A stretch of 64,000 bases of DNA, taken from assembly GCA_003339415.1 (NCBI GenBank), contig PDHQ01000005.1, positions 226,706-290,705 of the forward strand, in the 5' to 3' direction. A model generated the notes under the pieces. That model was not told where the DNA came from and made no database searches. It saw only the letters and a list, made by a program, of their open reading frames with translations. The position numbers and the translations under genes are program-made. Positions within the stretch are counted from its first letter, which is position 1, and each line of letters starts with the position of its first letter. This DNA is from Ophiocordyceps camponoti-saundersi (nom. inval.). Lineage: Eukaryota > Ascomycota > Sordariomycetes > Hypocreales > Ophiocordycipitaceae. Shown one piece after another: positions 22,473 through 35,129 of this stretch.

Positions 22473-23213
22473 GCGCTGAGTACAAGCGGAGGGAAGGAGG
22501 ATAGGAGGAGAATCAGGAGGAAAGCGTACGGAGGGCTCTCCCGGGAGGGCCTATGCCTCGTTATTGTTGAGTTGTTGTGAAGACGTTGTGTCTATGCGGG
22601 TTAAAAAGCTGGCTGCTTTGTACGGATCTGTGTTACTAAGCGGGCGGGGACGGCCTGAGGCACCAACGGCGGGATTCCGAAACGGTACTCGGACAATGAC
22701 ATAAAGTCGCCAAGCGACAGATAGAACCTCAAATCACCCTCTAACAAGTGACCAGGGCAGCTGACGGTCCTACAGTTAGCGCGTGTCCAGTCTGAGGCGC
22801 GTGCTTTCTGCTAGTTAGTGAGGGCTATGGATGTGGTGAGCACCGGAAGGGGGGAGACATGTTGATAACGTGTTACGGATTACAGTCTGTCGCGGATCGC
22901 CCGTGTTTAGCAGTCTGTTGGTTAGACAGATCTACGTTATGAACCGTTGGGTCACTTGGCTGTTTCAATGACTCGGGCTCGACCGCTTTAAGAAGAGACT
23001 CTTACATAGAAAGAAGCCACAGAGTATCGCAAAGGTGTCAACTTTTACCCAACTTCGCTCGCATGGGATTCGAATAGTCGAACATGCAATGATGAAAAGG
23101 GTTATTGATGATGACTTTGCCATTGGGTATAACTACGTAGTATTCAGATCGTCTTCGACTCTAAGTGGCACCCGTGTCTCCCCCTTGCCGCGTTGCTCCC
23201 TTCCAAAGGGAGG
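22473..23213. other. Intergenic region between COX24 and SYM1
   Basis: It should hold the COX24 promoter and the SYM1 3' UTR. Base composition is ordinary. I see no gene, repeat or RNA. Confidence 0.5.
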
Positions 23214-23910
23214 CTAAACCTTGGCTGGCAACCTTGCTCCTTGCTGAGCGACAGACTGGCTGTTGACCCAACTCAGGTAGCTGTTCCAGCCGATGGAGAT
23301 GATATTGGCGAACAAGACACGATGCTGCAGCGGCAAAAACGTAAAATTGACCATTTGCACAAACGGCCAGACCATCCAGTTGGTCTTGAGCGCCGGCCAC
23401 CATGTCTTCTCCAGACGGTCCTTGGGACTGGCGCCCTCCATGGTGGCCATCGAGCTGAGGAAGACACCGATCATGACGGGCGCGAAGAAGCTCTGATCGC
23501 AAGCAACTCGCGCCAGCGTCTCTACCCGTCGATTCGCAAACTTAACCTTGCGCGAGAGGAAGCCAATCCAGGTCGTCGCCACGGGGCCAAAGACAACTGA
23601 TCATCGTAAGCGGCTTCCGTATATATCGTCCGCTGCATCACCAAAGGTGACAACTCACTTCCACCGTACAAGGCCATTCGTCCGGTGCGCTTCAAGTCAT
23701 GGTCCTTGATGCCTCGCTTGTCGACAAGTTGCTGAGCCGTGATATCACCGGTAGCGAACAAGACGGCTGTAGTGACGCTCTGCGTGAGCAACGGCCGCGC
23801 CGCCAACTTTCTATTGTACCTTGTTTCCGTCGAGCCACTTGTTAGACAAGAAAGCACAAGCAGCAATTCAGTAAAGGTTTCACCTACCAGCGGAAGAAGG
23901 AGACAACCAT
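23214..23910 (-). CDS. SYM1: Mpv17/PMP22 family inner-membrane protein (Sym1-like)
   Basis: Three exons (23888-23910, 23659-23819, 23214-23596) give 188 aa, typical for the family. Introns are 68 and 62 nt, phases 2 and 1. Joins give FFRW/YNRKLAARPLLTQS and LYGG/IVFGPVATTW, both conserved in Sym1 homologues. Four hydrophobic segments and the C-terminal signature WPFVQMVNFTFLPLQHR...WNSYLSW are present. Yeast Sym1 is a mitochondrial inner-membrane protein needed at high temperature on ethanol. The start is the only ATG giving the short MVVSFFRW N-terminus. A paralogue at the peroxisome or woronin body cannot be excluded from sequence alone. Confidence 0.9.
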
Positions 23911-24542
23911 AATGATCTCTTCTTCGTACCGAAATCGACGACTCAGGCTTCAGCTTACGGCTTTACCCCGTGCACCTGCTTGTCGAGCCTCCTCAATTGC
24001 GGGATCATGTAGGTTCGTAAACGTGGCGAGCTCCGATGGCAACGTCTATGAGTAGGAAAGGAGACGCAAGTCTCAAGCCGTTAATGAGCTCGAGGGCGTC
24101 TGAAACCTTGTTCGGCAGAGAGTCGAGGGCAAGAAGGAAGAGAAGCAGCAGAAGAGAATAAGCGGCTCAACGAAGAGACGATCGACGATGTGCGTACGGT
24201 ATGGGAGTGCGGATATTGAAGGGAGAACACTGTACGGCATCACCCGTTCGTTGCCTGCGTGTAAAATCTCGCAGTAAAACCCACCGAATACACTCCATAC
24301 CATGATGGCGATGGCTTTTCGTCCAGGCTCAGGACAGCCGGTGACGTCTACGGAGATGCCCCCTACTGAGGAAACCTGACACGCCCGCCATATCACCTGC
24401 AGAGCGCCTACATTCATACAATATCGTCGATCGCATATCAGCGTCATCGGGCTGTGCGACGCAACCCAACATATCTCGACTTTCAATCCACAGAATACCC
24501 CATTGACCGAGCAATATTCGGCTCCAATTCTCCTCGGCCGGT
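23911..24542. other. Intergenic region between SYM1 and the Mug190-like gene
   Basis: It should hold the SYM1 promoter and the 3' UTR of the upstream gene on the minus strand. Open frames here show no family features. Confidence 0.5.
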
Positions 24543-27500
24543 CTATACCTCCGTCTCGACGCCCGTCGTTCGAGAATGGTGGTCAAACAGATCGCTGACG
24601 CCGCCTCCAACTCTCCCGATTTTGTGCTTGAACCATCTCGCCGTCCGGGGAACCTGTTCCGTCAAAGACGCTCGTCAATTGCCTTCGTCACGAGAAGCGA
24701 AGCGGATCGAAAGCAAAAACTCACCTTCCACTGCATGATGCCGCGATGCTGCCGATGCAGGGCCTTGTCCCGCCGGCGATAGTCCCGGATCTGGTCCAGC
24801 GGCCCTTGCCTGTGGTCCACGCTTCCATCCGGGATGCTGCCCCGACCGACGCTCTTGATGCTCTTGGCGCCGTCTCCGCCGTCCGAGCTATCACTATCGC
24901 TCGACGCTTCGTCGCTCGCCGAGCCGGCCTCTTTCCGCATCGCGTCCGTGTCGAGACTGTCCCGCGCCGTTTCCATCACTTCCACCACGTCCCGGAGATT
25001 CTGCTTCCGTGACGCCCATTTGGAATGCGCGTTGCCCTGCCCATAGTCAGCACTCTCGGTGTTGATGACGACAAAAACGTCGGGCTTGACGTCTGCTCTC
25101 TCTCACCATGCCAGCCAGAAAGGTCAGCCGCATCCGCAGGCTGCCCACCCGTTCGCCGCACTCCTCCAGACAGCAGGCCATTGCCCGCTCGCGGTCTCCC
25201 TTCCAGATGGGCAGCTCGACTGTCTGCTCCTCCTCGTCCGGCACGTCCTTGAGCCACAGAATGCAAAAGGCGGCCACCTTGTCGCCAAAGAACCCCTTAT
25301 TCTTGAAGGCGACGGCCATGCAGCTGCTGTAGCGCCTCGTTACCGCCAGGCTCAGATGCTGCTCCTTCTTGGCCTGCCACCCGGCTTCGGACGCCCCAGG
25401 CGTCATCGGATACATCTTTCCCATGCTTATGTTGGTTGTGAGCTTGAGCTTGCACGACCGGAGCTCCTCAGGACAGTCCGGGCTGGTGGCCTGGGCCTGC
25501 ACCTCGAGCGTGCCGTAGCTCCATCCCAGCAGGCTCCGCGGCGCCTGCAACGTGACACTCCGCCAGACCAGGGACAACCGGATGCGGCCGTGGCCGATGC
25601 CGCCCGATAGCGGCCAGAAGCCCATGACCTGCGACTTCTCCTTGAAGACGTCGGCCAGCGGCAGGTGCACGATGCCCAGTAGAGGGTTATCCTCGTGCAG
25701 CCTCGCGTCGCGGACTGATACGAAGACCTCACACTCGCGCCAGTCACGCACGAAGCGCTCGCATCCGGCGTTGAAGAAGGGCTTGGCGTTCTGCGGCTTG
25801 GTCCGCGTCTTGTACGTCTTGCTGTGGTTGATGATTATGGTGCAGTACGAACTCGGCAGGTTCTCGCCCGTCTCCTCCTCGTCGCTCGCCTCGTCGTCGT
25901 CCTCGGCCTGCCGCTTGTTGAGCTTGTCGAGCTCCAGGCCGGTGATGTTGTGGATCTGCATGGCGAGCAGGCCGCTGGGGTATCCGTCCGGCGGCGGCGC
26001 CGACATGACCATGGCATCCTGCTCCTGCTTAAACTCCTGAGCCTTGATCTTGTCCAGCTCGGCTTCGTTCCGGTCCGTCTTGCCATCCTTGAGCATCGTC
26101 TCGCGCAGCTTCCTCTCGCACTTGCTGTCGACCGACGCCCTCAACTGAGTCATGGAGCGGATGTCCGGGTCGTACGTCTGCCGCGAGAACTGGCATGGCT
26201 CGACGCCAGTCTTGGGGAAGTAGCCGACGCTCCATTCAAGCTTTCCGGGCATGTCACTGCCAGCCTCGAGCGCGTGGAAGCCGTCGACGCGCTCCCACAT
26301 GCGGCCCCTGGACCGCTGGTCTGTCATGAGTTCCTTGAGCGGCACCTCGATGCGTCCAAGGTCGTCGTCGGCGGTGAAGCGGTCCGAGTCCCAGAGCTGG
26401 ACGCGCAGCCGCTCGTCGATGTTGAGCTCCTCGGGCGTGACGACGACGAAGCATGTCTCGTCCCAGACGGGCTCCATGTCGGACACGATGACGCGCGTGC
26501 TCCAGAGAACCTTGCCGAACTTGGCCCAAGCCACCGACACGTACGGATCCGAGCTGCCCTCCTTGAAAAGAGGGATGCCGGCGTCGCCCATCTTGAAGTG
26601 ATAGCCGCGCCGTATGTTTACCATGAGCACGCCCGTCGAGTTGGTGTCCTTCTTGAAGTCGTCTCCGGCGAGCATGTCCTTGAGGTCGACGGTGAGGCTC
26701 TTGGGTGCCACGTACTCGGCTACGGCCGCGTCGACGGCCGACTGAACGAACTTGCTGATGAGCGGCACGTCCATGATGTTGAGTCCATGCCGGCTCAGCG
26801 GCACGCAGCTGAGGTCGACCTTGGGCTGTCCCATGAAGGCCATGGTGCAGAGTGCGAAGAAGGGCGGGTCAGGGGTCAACTGCAGCCGCACCCTCATGGA
26901 ACCGACGATGCCCTGCAAGTCAACCCAGACGGGGACCTTGATGTTGCCGGGCAGGTAGAAGGCGACGTAGAGATGCATGTCCTTGGTGCGGTCCTTGAGG
27001 CTCTTGGAGGTGGAACGCGTCCGATAGGCGAAGGCGACCTCGAGGTTGACAAAGTCTCCCTCCTCGCCCGCCATGGCGTTCTTTCCGCTAGAGCTTTCGT
27101 CCTCTTCGGAGGCCAGCGAGCCGTCAGAACGCACCGTCTGGGCGGCGGCGGCCGTCGGCAGCCAGCGCACTCCGAGGATGCGCAGGGCCTCGCTCCCCTG
27201 GCCGATGTCATCAACGCTGACCATGCGGACGAAGCGCGGCAGCGAAGCCTGCATCACGTCCTCGAGCGTGTCGGAAAGACTGGCGAATAAGTCAGGGTTG
27301 ACGAGGGGCCAGACGGCATTTAAAAGCGAGTTGAGCCAGGCCGTCGACTCGGCCTCGTCATGACCGACGCGCGCCGCCGTTCGTCGTCGTTGGGCATCCC
27401 ATAGCTCGTCGCGGAAGAGGCCATCCATCTTGCGGGCCGCGTAGGCTCTCACGCCCATGATGAGGCCGGTAAAGGCGGCGATTCCGGCCAGCGCCCCCAA

Positions 27501-28298
27501 CGTCGACGGCTCGAGCCCGGCGGCCCTCAGGACGATCCAGACAATGACGGCCATGCCGGTCAAGCCAAAGACCAAGCTCCGCTCGAAAAGGGCCACCATG
27601 TTCCGCCCCAACGCCTCCAGCTCCGGTGGCGGGAAGCGGTCGACGAGAAGGTCATGGTCTCGCTGGATCGACGTCTGCTCCCGCTCCAGCTCCTCGGCCG
27701 ACTTGTTTTTTCCGGCCGCACCGGTGGCCGTCTCCGGCGTGGTGCCGTATGGTGGGTCGTTGTATTCGAGCTTAGCCAGCGAGTCGGACGTGAAGTCGTG
27801 AATCATGACCGGTAGGTGAGTGATGGGATCGGTCACCTCCCGCTCGGCCCGCTCCCGCTTTCGACTGCGGAGCTTTCTCCGTCTATGCTTCGGATGCGCC
27901 GTCCCCGGGCTGACCTGCGAAGTGTCCTCGAGAGGCTGTTGATGATCGCCGCCGTCGGTGCCGCCATGGTCCGTTCCGGCTTTGCCGTCGTCGTCGTTGT
28001 CTTCATGGTCGTCGTCGTTTCGTGTCCGACTCGCGCCGGTGAAGGAGGATCTCGATAGTCGCCGTTCCGGCTTCCCGGAAGACAACAGGCCCCATGACGA
28101 AGTCGGCGCCATAGCGTGATCGGCAGCCTCTTCGTCTTCCTCTTCGCCTTCCTCGTCCAAGTCCTCATTGCCCCTCAGCGCCTCCTGCTGACGAGCAGCC
28201 TTTTCCTCAAGGTATCTCGATATCGTCGGTACGGGCCTTCTCGCACCGTAAGGCGCCTGGTACCGACGCACGTCATCCAGGTCGTCCATGAGCGACAT
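24543..28298 (-). CDS. mug190: Mug190-like SMP/C2-domain lipid-transfer protein
   Basis: Three exons (25107-28298, 24725-25036, 24543-24653), with introns of 70 and 71 nt, all phase 0, give 1,204 aa (S. pombe Mug190 is of similar size). An acidic, low-complexity N-terminus with an RRRKLRSRKR patch precedes a membrane hairpin at about 241-283. An SMP (TULIP-fold) domain spans about 318-560. A C2 domain starts near 573 (DPYVSVAWAKFGKVLWSTR), and a second C2-like domain follows (LLAMQIHNITGLEL). The last exon ends in VETEV, the conserved end of this family. Tricalbin/E-Syt relatives tether ER to plasma membrane and move lipids; that role is inferred here. Acidic C2 residues for calcium are partly present (DMEPVWDE, WDSDRF). 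Confidence 0.9.
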
Positions 28299-31200
28299 GC
28301 TCGGCCGGTGGCGGAAGGAAGAGGGAAACGGTCAGTCGTCGTGTCCTGTCCATCCGCCTGCTTTCGTGCCTTGGTCGCGGGAAGCGCTGTCCCGGGCGGT
28401 AAGGAGGTCAAAAATCGCCAACCTGGCAACTAGCTGTCTCAGGAGGTGGGCTGGGAAAGTGTAGTAGCCAAAGTAAGTCAGTAAGGTAAGGTCCGACTTG
28501 GGATGAAGCGCGAGGTCCGGCGCCGGAGTGGGGGTTACGTCATAGGGCCGGCTTCCGGTGGAGGTACGCCGTCTATTGCGACGACTGGCGAGAGTCTTTG
28601 GGAGAGCATTTGGGCAATTGGCAATTTTTTTGGGGGGGTGAAGACAGGATAAACGATCAAAAGAGCATCGACAGAGCCAATTGCTGATGCAGCCGCATGC
28701 GGGACATTCGCTGGTGCTTACGACTACCAGACAAGCAAGGCAAGTTGGGATTTGAAGAAGCCCTAGCTAGACCCCCCTGGGCAGGTCTACGCTGTCGAAC
28801 TTGAGAGGCTTTCCGTACCAGCAGCAACTAGGCATGAGGATGTCGAAGAAGGGCATTGTGCACGACGACAACAAAATGGTCACTAGGAAAGCAGAGGATG
28901 TCGAGAGAGAAGGCTTGGTACGCTCCTATAGGGCGGGCAGCGAAAGATATGGGTGCATGCAGAGATGTTTTCCCCATCCAGCTTCGCAAATAACACAGCG
29001 GGGACGGGGTCTCGGCCGTTGTAGGCATAAAGGAACCGGACGGAGCGCATAAATCGGAAGTTGTTCGCCCACTGTTTCGTCGAGTCAAGAGAGGAGAGTC
29101 ATGAAGAGAGAGTCATGAAGGGGGGGCCAATAGGGAATCGACGACTAGAACGCGAGGGAGAAGCAGTCGAAACTCGACGATGTTATAACAGACAATTTCG
29201 AAGAAGGGATCGAGAAGTCGTCGTCGCCGTCGTCTTCGACACATGTCGAACATGTTTAATGGTTTGCCAGGCAGATGCTCGTCTCTATATCAAGGACGAA
29301 TGAATGGCCTGGGGGGGAGGGGGCGTGTAGCGAGGCATTAAACACGGCTGTGAGTGGGATATCGTACGATGCCCCACGGCGGGTGCGGTGCGTGCCATGC
29401 GGCGCCGTGCCTGGCGTGTTGCAAGGTGCAAGCATCTTTTGCTGTCTGGGGTGTCGACGACTGTCATGCACCGAGAAAAACAAGTTGAAGAGTCAAAGCT
29501 GATGATCCCCTTCACCGAGTCTCTCTCTCTCATTCAAGTTGACGGACCATCTTCCATCGTTCTTTGTCTATCCCTTCCTGTCTCTCTTTCTTTCTCACAG
29601 TCTCTCTCACTCTCCAGACAAAGGCCGAATCCGCAAAAGATGGTCTCCTCTCGGTAGCCTCGGGCCTCGGGTCATCCATGTCTCTACCTAGGCAGCCAGC
29701 TAGATGCTCAGCACGGAGACGCCATCAGCCGGCCCGGCGAACGTTGCTAGGCATAGCATAGCATAGCATAGGGGAAAACGTTTCCCCCCTCCCCCTAGGG
29801 CAAAACTGAAGCCGTCAAAGGGTCTGTTGTCTCGTCTTCTCTCTCTTCTATTTGATGCGCGAACGGACGAGGTAGTGCGGCTCTGCCCGGGCGTCCCGTT
29901 TCGGAGCTGGACGGCTGTTTCACGACGCCTGTTCTTTCCCTTTTTTTTTATTCCAGTCGCGGAGAGAGAGGGAGTAGGACGATGACGAAGTTGTCTTACG
30001 TACTACATTCAGATGCGGAGTACGGACTATAGGTAGGTACTCGACTACTCATACAGATCGGGGGACTCTATGGACAATGTTCGATGTGAAGAGACTCGAG
30101 GAAACGGTAACAGAAAAAGGGAAGATGCAGGGGGGAGTTGGAGGATTGAGCTTAAAATCTTACATACAGTGACACGATTGCCGTGCGGGCAGCTGTTTTG
30201 GCGGGAGAAACGGGCTTTTTTTCTTTCGTTGTTGTCGTTGCTGCCTTTCACTGAAAGAGAGTCTGTGTGAGAGACAAGAAGAAGTGTGAGGCAAGCGTGT
30301 GAACAAGCAAGCCACGGCGGCTCAAACGAAGCGAACATGGGGAGGCCCCTGCGAGTCTCCGCCAAATAGAAGCTCTTGCTTAAGCGCGCGCCAGTGAATG
30401 CTTTTTTTTCTTCTTCTTCTTCTTCTTCTTCTTCTCACTCTTTGTTCTTTAGTTTGTCTTTGCTTTCTTTTTTCTTCTTCTTCTTCACTGTTGACTACTA
30501 TGTATAGACATATGTACTCCGTAGACGAATATCACGTACCGCGTAAACCTGCACTGAACAAGTCTGAACTGTCTCTTCGTTTCTGCAGCGCTCTCTTCAA
30601 TCTACGCCCGTCAACGTGCGAATGCATATCGACAACGCACTGTGTCCACCACCTTTTGTAGCTAGGAAACGCACAGTCCTTCGCACGTGGTCCAGCTTCC
30701 TTCCCCCCCCCCTCCTCTCTCTCCCCTTTCGCCAACCACAAAGCTTCCCTCTCCTACAGCTACGACCACCACCAGCCTACCACCTACGGTGAACTACCTC
30801 AGACCTACCTCATCCTACCTACTATCCCTACTACCTACGTACGGCCTACATTCGCCTCCTCTTTTGTTTTCCCTTCCATCCATCTTGCTACTACACCTAC
30901 ACACTCGCTCTGCTTCGCCGCTGCTCAGACCCTGCCACTCCCCCCTCCCCCCCTTTCCAACGTCTCTTCGACGGCTCCAAACCTTGGGATTGAACCAGCC
31001 AGCCATAGAAACCGACTAGGCCAACTCACAGACCTTGTCCCGCCCATTCTCTACGAGACGAAGACGACCACTACCCTCTCCCCAAAAAAGACATCACACC
31101 CATCCCAGCAACATCGACACGCACATGAGACGCTCAGCGCAACGGCAATTAGCCTTCCCTCTCACGCCTAGCGTCGCACCCTCCCACCCTCTGCTCCTCT

Positions 31201-31945
31201 TCTCCAGCCCTTTGCCTCCTACTATCCGCATTGAGTCGCGGAATCTGCTCTACCCCCTTCAAGACTTCCGCTACGTCTCATCTTGACCATCTTAAGCTTT
31301 TCGCTCCTCTCCAGCCTCTTCTCGCCCAACGTCGATCAGCTTTGACAGGGTTTCACTCTCTCACGCCCCCATGTGACGGCAAAGGAAAAAGAAAAGGGGG
31401 CTCTCAAAGAACTAGGTCGGACGGATCCTTAACTCCCCTACTCCAAGGCCTTGCCTATTCCTGCTCTTCGGCTGTTTTACTGTCGTCTCCTCCCCCCCTT
31501 TTCATCGCCTAAACTCTTTCATCACTCGATCTCTCATCGCCACGGCCGAATCTCAAAACTTTCACTATCCTCTTTGCCCCCCCCTCCTTGTTGTGTTGGC
31601 TTATCTTTCTCTTTCTTTCTTTTATCCAGCTTTACTGCGTCTCCTCGTTCGTGACCGGCTTCAGTACCGGATCAACTATTTCGTTTACGGGGTACGCCCG
31701 ACGAGTCTGAGGAGGGGACAAGGCACCCAGCTGGTCCAGCAGCTCATCATCATTGCCCCCCTCCCATCAGTCAACATAGTGTCTAGTCCGACCATATTCA
31801 TCTCTTCTACTTAATACTCATCATATCGGCAGTCTTTCGCCGATGCCCGTCGCCGGTCGACACGCATACTAATTAATTCAGACCCTCTAACCGAGCGGTC
31901 TCCTCGCCAACAACCAATTCGCAACTAAATCACACAAAGACAAAA
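28299..31945. other. Long divergent intergenic region upstream of noxA
   Basis: These 3.6 kb lie between the start of the Mug190-like gene (-) and noxA (+). I find no gene. From about 29,510 the DNA becomes pyrimidine-rich with a GCATA tandem (29,750-29,770), a (CTT)n array (30,409-30,434), a TACTCCGTA motif (30,515-30,523), and a strongly CT-rich stretch from about 30,680 to 31,900 that probably serves as a long noxA promoter and 5' leader. It contains many short upstream open frames. Confidence 0.6.
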
Positions 31946-33771
31946 ATGGCGGGAAGTTCGAAGCGCATGGAGTTTCTGCGAAAGCAGCTCGCTCCTAACA
32001 AATTGTTGTTCTTTTTCCTTTTCTGGGGCTTTCACTGGGCCATCTTTGCATACGGATGGTGAGTCGGACATGTGGCTGCATCAAGATGGATTTCCCCGTC
32101 TAACCCCTGCTAGGTGGAAACAAGAATCAGATGCTCGCCTCGCTGGTCTCAACACGCTCAAGTTCTCGGTGTGGATTTCTCGCGGCGCTGGCCTAGTCCT
32201 CTCCGTCGATGGCATGCTCATCCTCCTGCCCGTATGCCGGACCATCATGCGCTGGATCCGGCCCAAGCTCCGAATCCTGCCACTCGACGAGAACCTCTGG
32301 ATGCACCGCCAGCTTGCCTACGCCATGTTGTTCTTCACCGTTCTTCACGTCGGCGCTCACTACGTCAACTTTTACAACGTGCAGATTACGCAGATCCGGC
32401 CGGTGACGGCGCTCCAGATTCACTACGCGCAGCCCGGCGGCATCACCGGCCACGTCATGCTGCTCTGCATGCTCTTCATGTACACGACGGCTCACCACCG
32501 CATTCGCCAGCAGTCATTCGAGTCGTTTTGGTACACCCATCACCTCTTCATCCCCTTCTTGCTGGCCCTCTATACCCATACCGTCGGCTGCTTCGTCCGT
32601 GACTCGCCCCTGGGATTCTCGCCCTTCGAAGGCGATCAGTACTGGGAGCACTGCATCGGCTATCTCGGTTGGCGCTGGGAGCTCTGGACCGGTGCCCTCT
32701 ATACGCTGGAGCGACTCTACCGCGAGGTCCGCGCCCGACGCCAGACCTGCATCACCCGCATCATCCGCCACCCGTACGATGCGGTCGAGATCCAGTTCAG
32801 CAAGCCGTCCTTCAAGTACAAGGCCGGCCAGTGGCTCTTCCTCCAGGTACCGTCCATCTCGAAATACCAGTGGCATCCCTTTACCATCACGTCGTGCCCC
32901 TTTGATCCCTACGTGTCCGTCCACGTCCGTCAGGTCGGCGACTTCACCCGCGCCCTCGGAGACGCCACCGGCGCAGGAGGCGCCCAGTCGAAGCTATACG
33001 ACAGCGTCGACCCTATGGGCATGTACGAGGTGGCGCTGCAGAATGGCCAGCAGATGCCGGCTCTACGCATCGACGGACCCTTTGGCGCGCCGGCCGAGGA
33101 CGTGTTTGAGAACGAAATCGCCATTTTGATCGGTACCGGCATCGGCGTCACCCCCTGGGCCTCGATCCTCAAGAACATATGGCATCTGCGCAACTCGCCC
33201 AACCCGCCGACGCGCCTCCGCAGAGTCGAGTTCATCTGGGTCTGTCGCGACACGGGCTCCTTTGAGTGGTTCCAGACGCTACTCTCGTCTCTCGAGGACC
33301 AGTCCAAGGAGGCGGCTCGCCTTCCGGGCTCGTCGGGCGTCGAGTTCCTCAAGATTCACACCTACCTGACGCAGAGGCTCGATATGGACACGACGCAGAA
33401 CATTGTGCTCAACAGCGTGGGAGCTCAGGTCGATCCTCTGACCGAGCTTCAGTCGCGGACCAACTTTGGTCGTCCTGACTTTCAGCGTCTCTTTGTCACT
33501 ATGCGCAACGGCATCCTCGACAGGACTTATATCAATGGTCTTGAGGGTAGTTTGCGCAATACTGTCGGTGTCTACTTTTGCGGTCCTTCTGTTGCTGGTG
33601 AGTTTTCTCCCGACATCCCTCTCTCTCTCTCTCTCTCTCTCTTTCTTCTTCTTACCTCGATCTGGTTTCTAACTCTTTTTCCTTTTCCCCTCAGCTCGCG
33701 ATATCAAATCAGCCTGTAAGACGGCCACGACGTCTGAAGTCAGATTTCGCTTCTGGAAAGAGCACTTTTAA
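31946..33771 (+). CDS. noxA: NADPH oxidase A (superoxide-generating)
   Basis: Three exons (31946-32058, 32114-33597, 33695-33771) give 557 aa, right for fungal NoxA. Introns are 55 and 97 nt, phases 2 and 1. Joins give AYGW/WKQESDARLA and GPSVA/ARDIKSACK, both conserved. Six membrane helices at the N-terminus carry the heme-ligand histidines (MHRQLAYAMLFFTVLHVGAH and FWYTHHLFIPFLLALYTH). FAD binding is at HPFTITSCP, NADPH binding at GTGIGVTPWASIL and VYFCGPS, and the C-terminal FWKEHF ends the family. There is no EF-hand extension, so it is NoxA rather than NoxC type; the absence of a long N-terminal extension argues against NoxB. Known roles: fruiting-body formation, hyphal fusion and infection structures, with NoxR/Rac. 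The start ATG follows CACAAAGACAAAA. Confidence 0.95.
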
Positions 33772-35129
33772 TTACCATTGTCTTCCCACTTTTGTCCCTT
33801 GTTTCCTTTTCTTTACTTTATCCTACCCTAACCCTTTGACTTATTTCCCTTTAACCCTTTGTTGTTTTTGCCCATAAGATGATTCACATACGCTACAAAT
33901 AAGGGGGTTTTCTCTTTCAGGTCTCTTTTTCTCTGATCTGTTGCTTCACTCTCTCTGTCTCTCTTCATCTACTTTCCATCATTCACGTTTGGGGACATGG
34001 TCTGTTTTTTGCCTCTTTCCCATTTTCCTTGTCGTCGTATTATCATGTGGAAATGAGGACGTGATGAGATGAGATGGCTTTTTGAAATGCTGTATCTAAG
34101 TTTTTTCTTGTCTTTTGAAGGAGGATGGGGAGAGTTTTTTGGTTCAACTTGGATGGATGGAGACGATAATCGTGGTCTTTTTTTTTGGTTTGGGGGGAAA
34201 TGATGGATGAGAGGAGAGTAGCGAGGAATGAGATGAGAGAAAAAGAGATTGAAGAAAGGGAAATTAGTTGCTTCGTTGGGTCTCTTTGACGGTCTGGGTA
34301 AAGGGAAAAAAAATGAGCGTCTTCACCATCTTGACCTGCTTGCTTTTCCCCTCTTCCCCTTTCGAAGTCATGATGAGGGTTAGAGGAGAAAGGCAGGATG
34401 AAAGGATAGGATAGCTTCATATGTATGTGGCATAAACGTAGAGGCCATTTCACAGATTTCAGCATTATCAACCCATCTGCAGCACCATGTACACATGATT
34501 CTTTGCCATTCCCCTTGCTCTCCCTTGCTCTCCTTTCCTCTGCTCTGCCGTTCCCGTCCCTGTACCAATTCCTCTCCATCCCCATCCCCATCACCCGAAA
34601 ATCACCAACCGCTATTTTACCCTCCTCTCTCCCTAAATTTCGATTCAGTTTCAACCCAAAAAAAAAAGGACACACACGCTTTCCCATTCCCCCAATTCCC
34701 CTTTCAACGCCGACCAGCTTTCCCACCCGCTTCAACAAAGACGCAACTGCATCTTTCTTTTTTCCCTTGTTCTTTTTTCTTTCTCTCCCGGCCGTCTGTT
34801 TCGTTTCCTTGAACGAAAGACTTTACTGTCTGAGAGACGGGAGGGCAAAAAAAAAAAACAATTATATATGCATCGAGAAGAGAAGGACAAAGAAGAGAAG
34901 ATAAGAAAGAAGGAAAGAAAGAGAGGAAGAAAAAAAAAGAGATGTAAACAAGTCCATCCAGTCTTTGGACGAATAAAAGGGACCCCTTTTCTGTTCCAAA
35001 AGGGGGAGGGGGAGGGGAGGGTGAGAGGATGAGAAGAAGAAGAAGAGGACGAAGAAGAGGACGGAGAAGAGGACGAAGAAGAAGGGGAGGAGAGAGGCAG
35101 ACAGAGAGAGACAGAGAAAAACGTCGGCT
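33772..35129. other. Convergent intergenic region
   Basis: It lies between the 3' ends of noxA (+) and the histidine kinase (-). It is made of low-complexity pyrimidine- and purine-rich DNA with AAGAAG/GGAGGG repeats near 35,000-35,110. No gene is supported. Confidence 0.6.

Noticed and set aside
25824..27290. 488-codon plus-strand frame opposite the Mug190-like gene
   Set aside because: Shadow of the GC-rich coding strand; the minus-strand product has conserved SMP and C2 domains.
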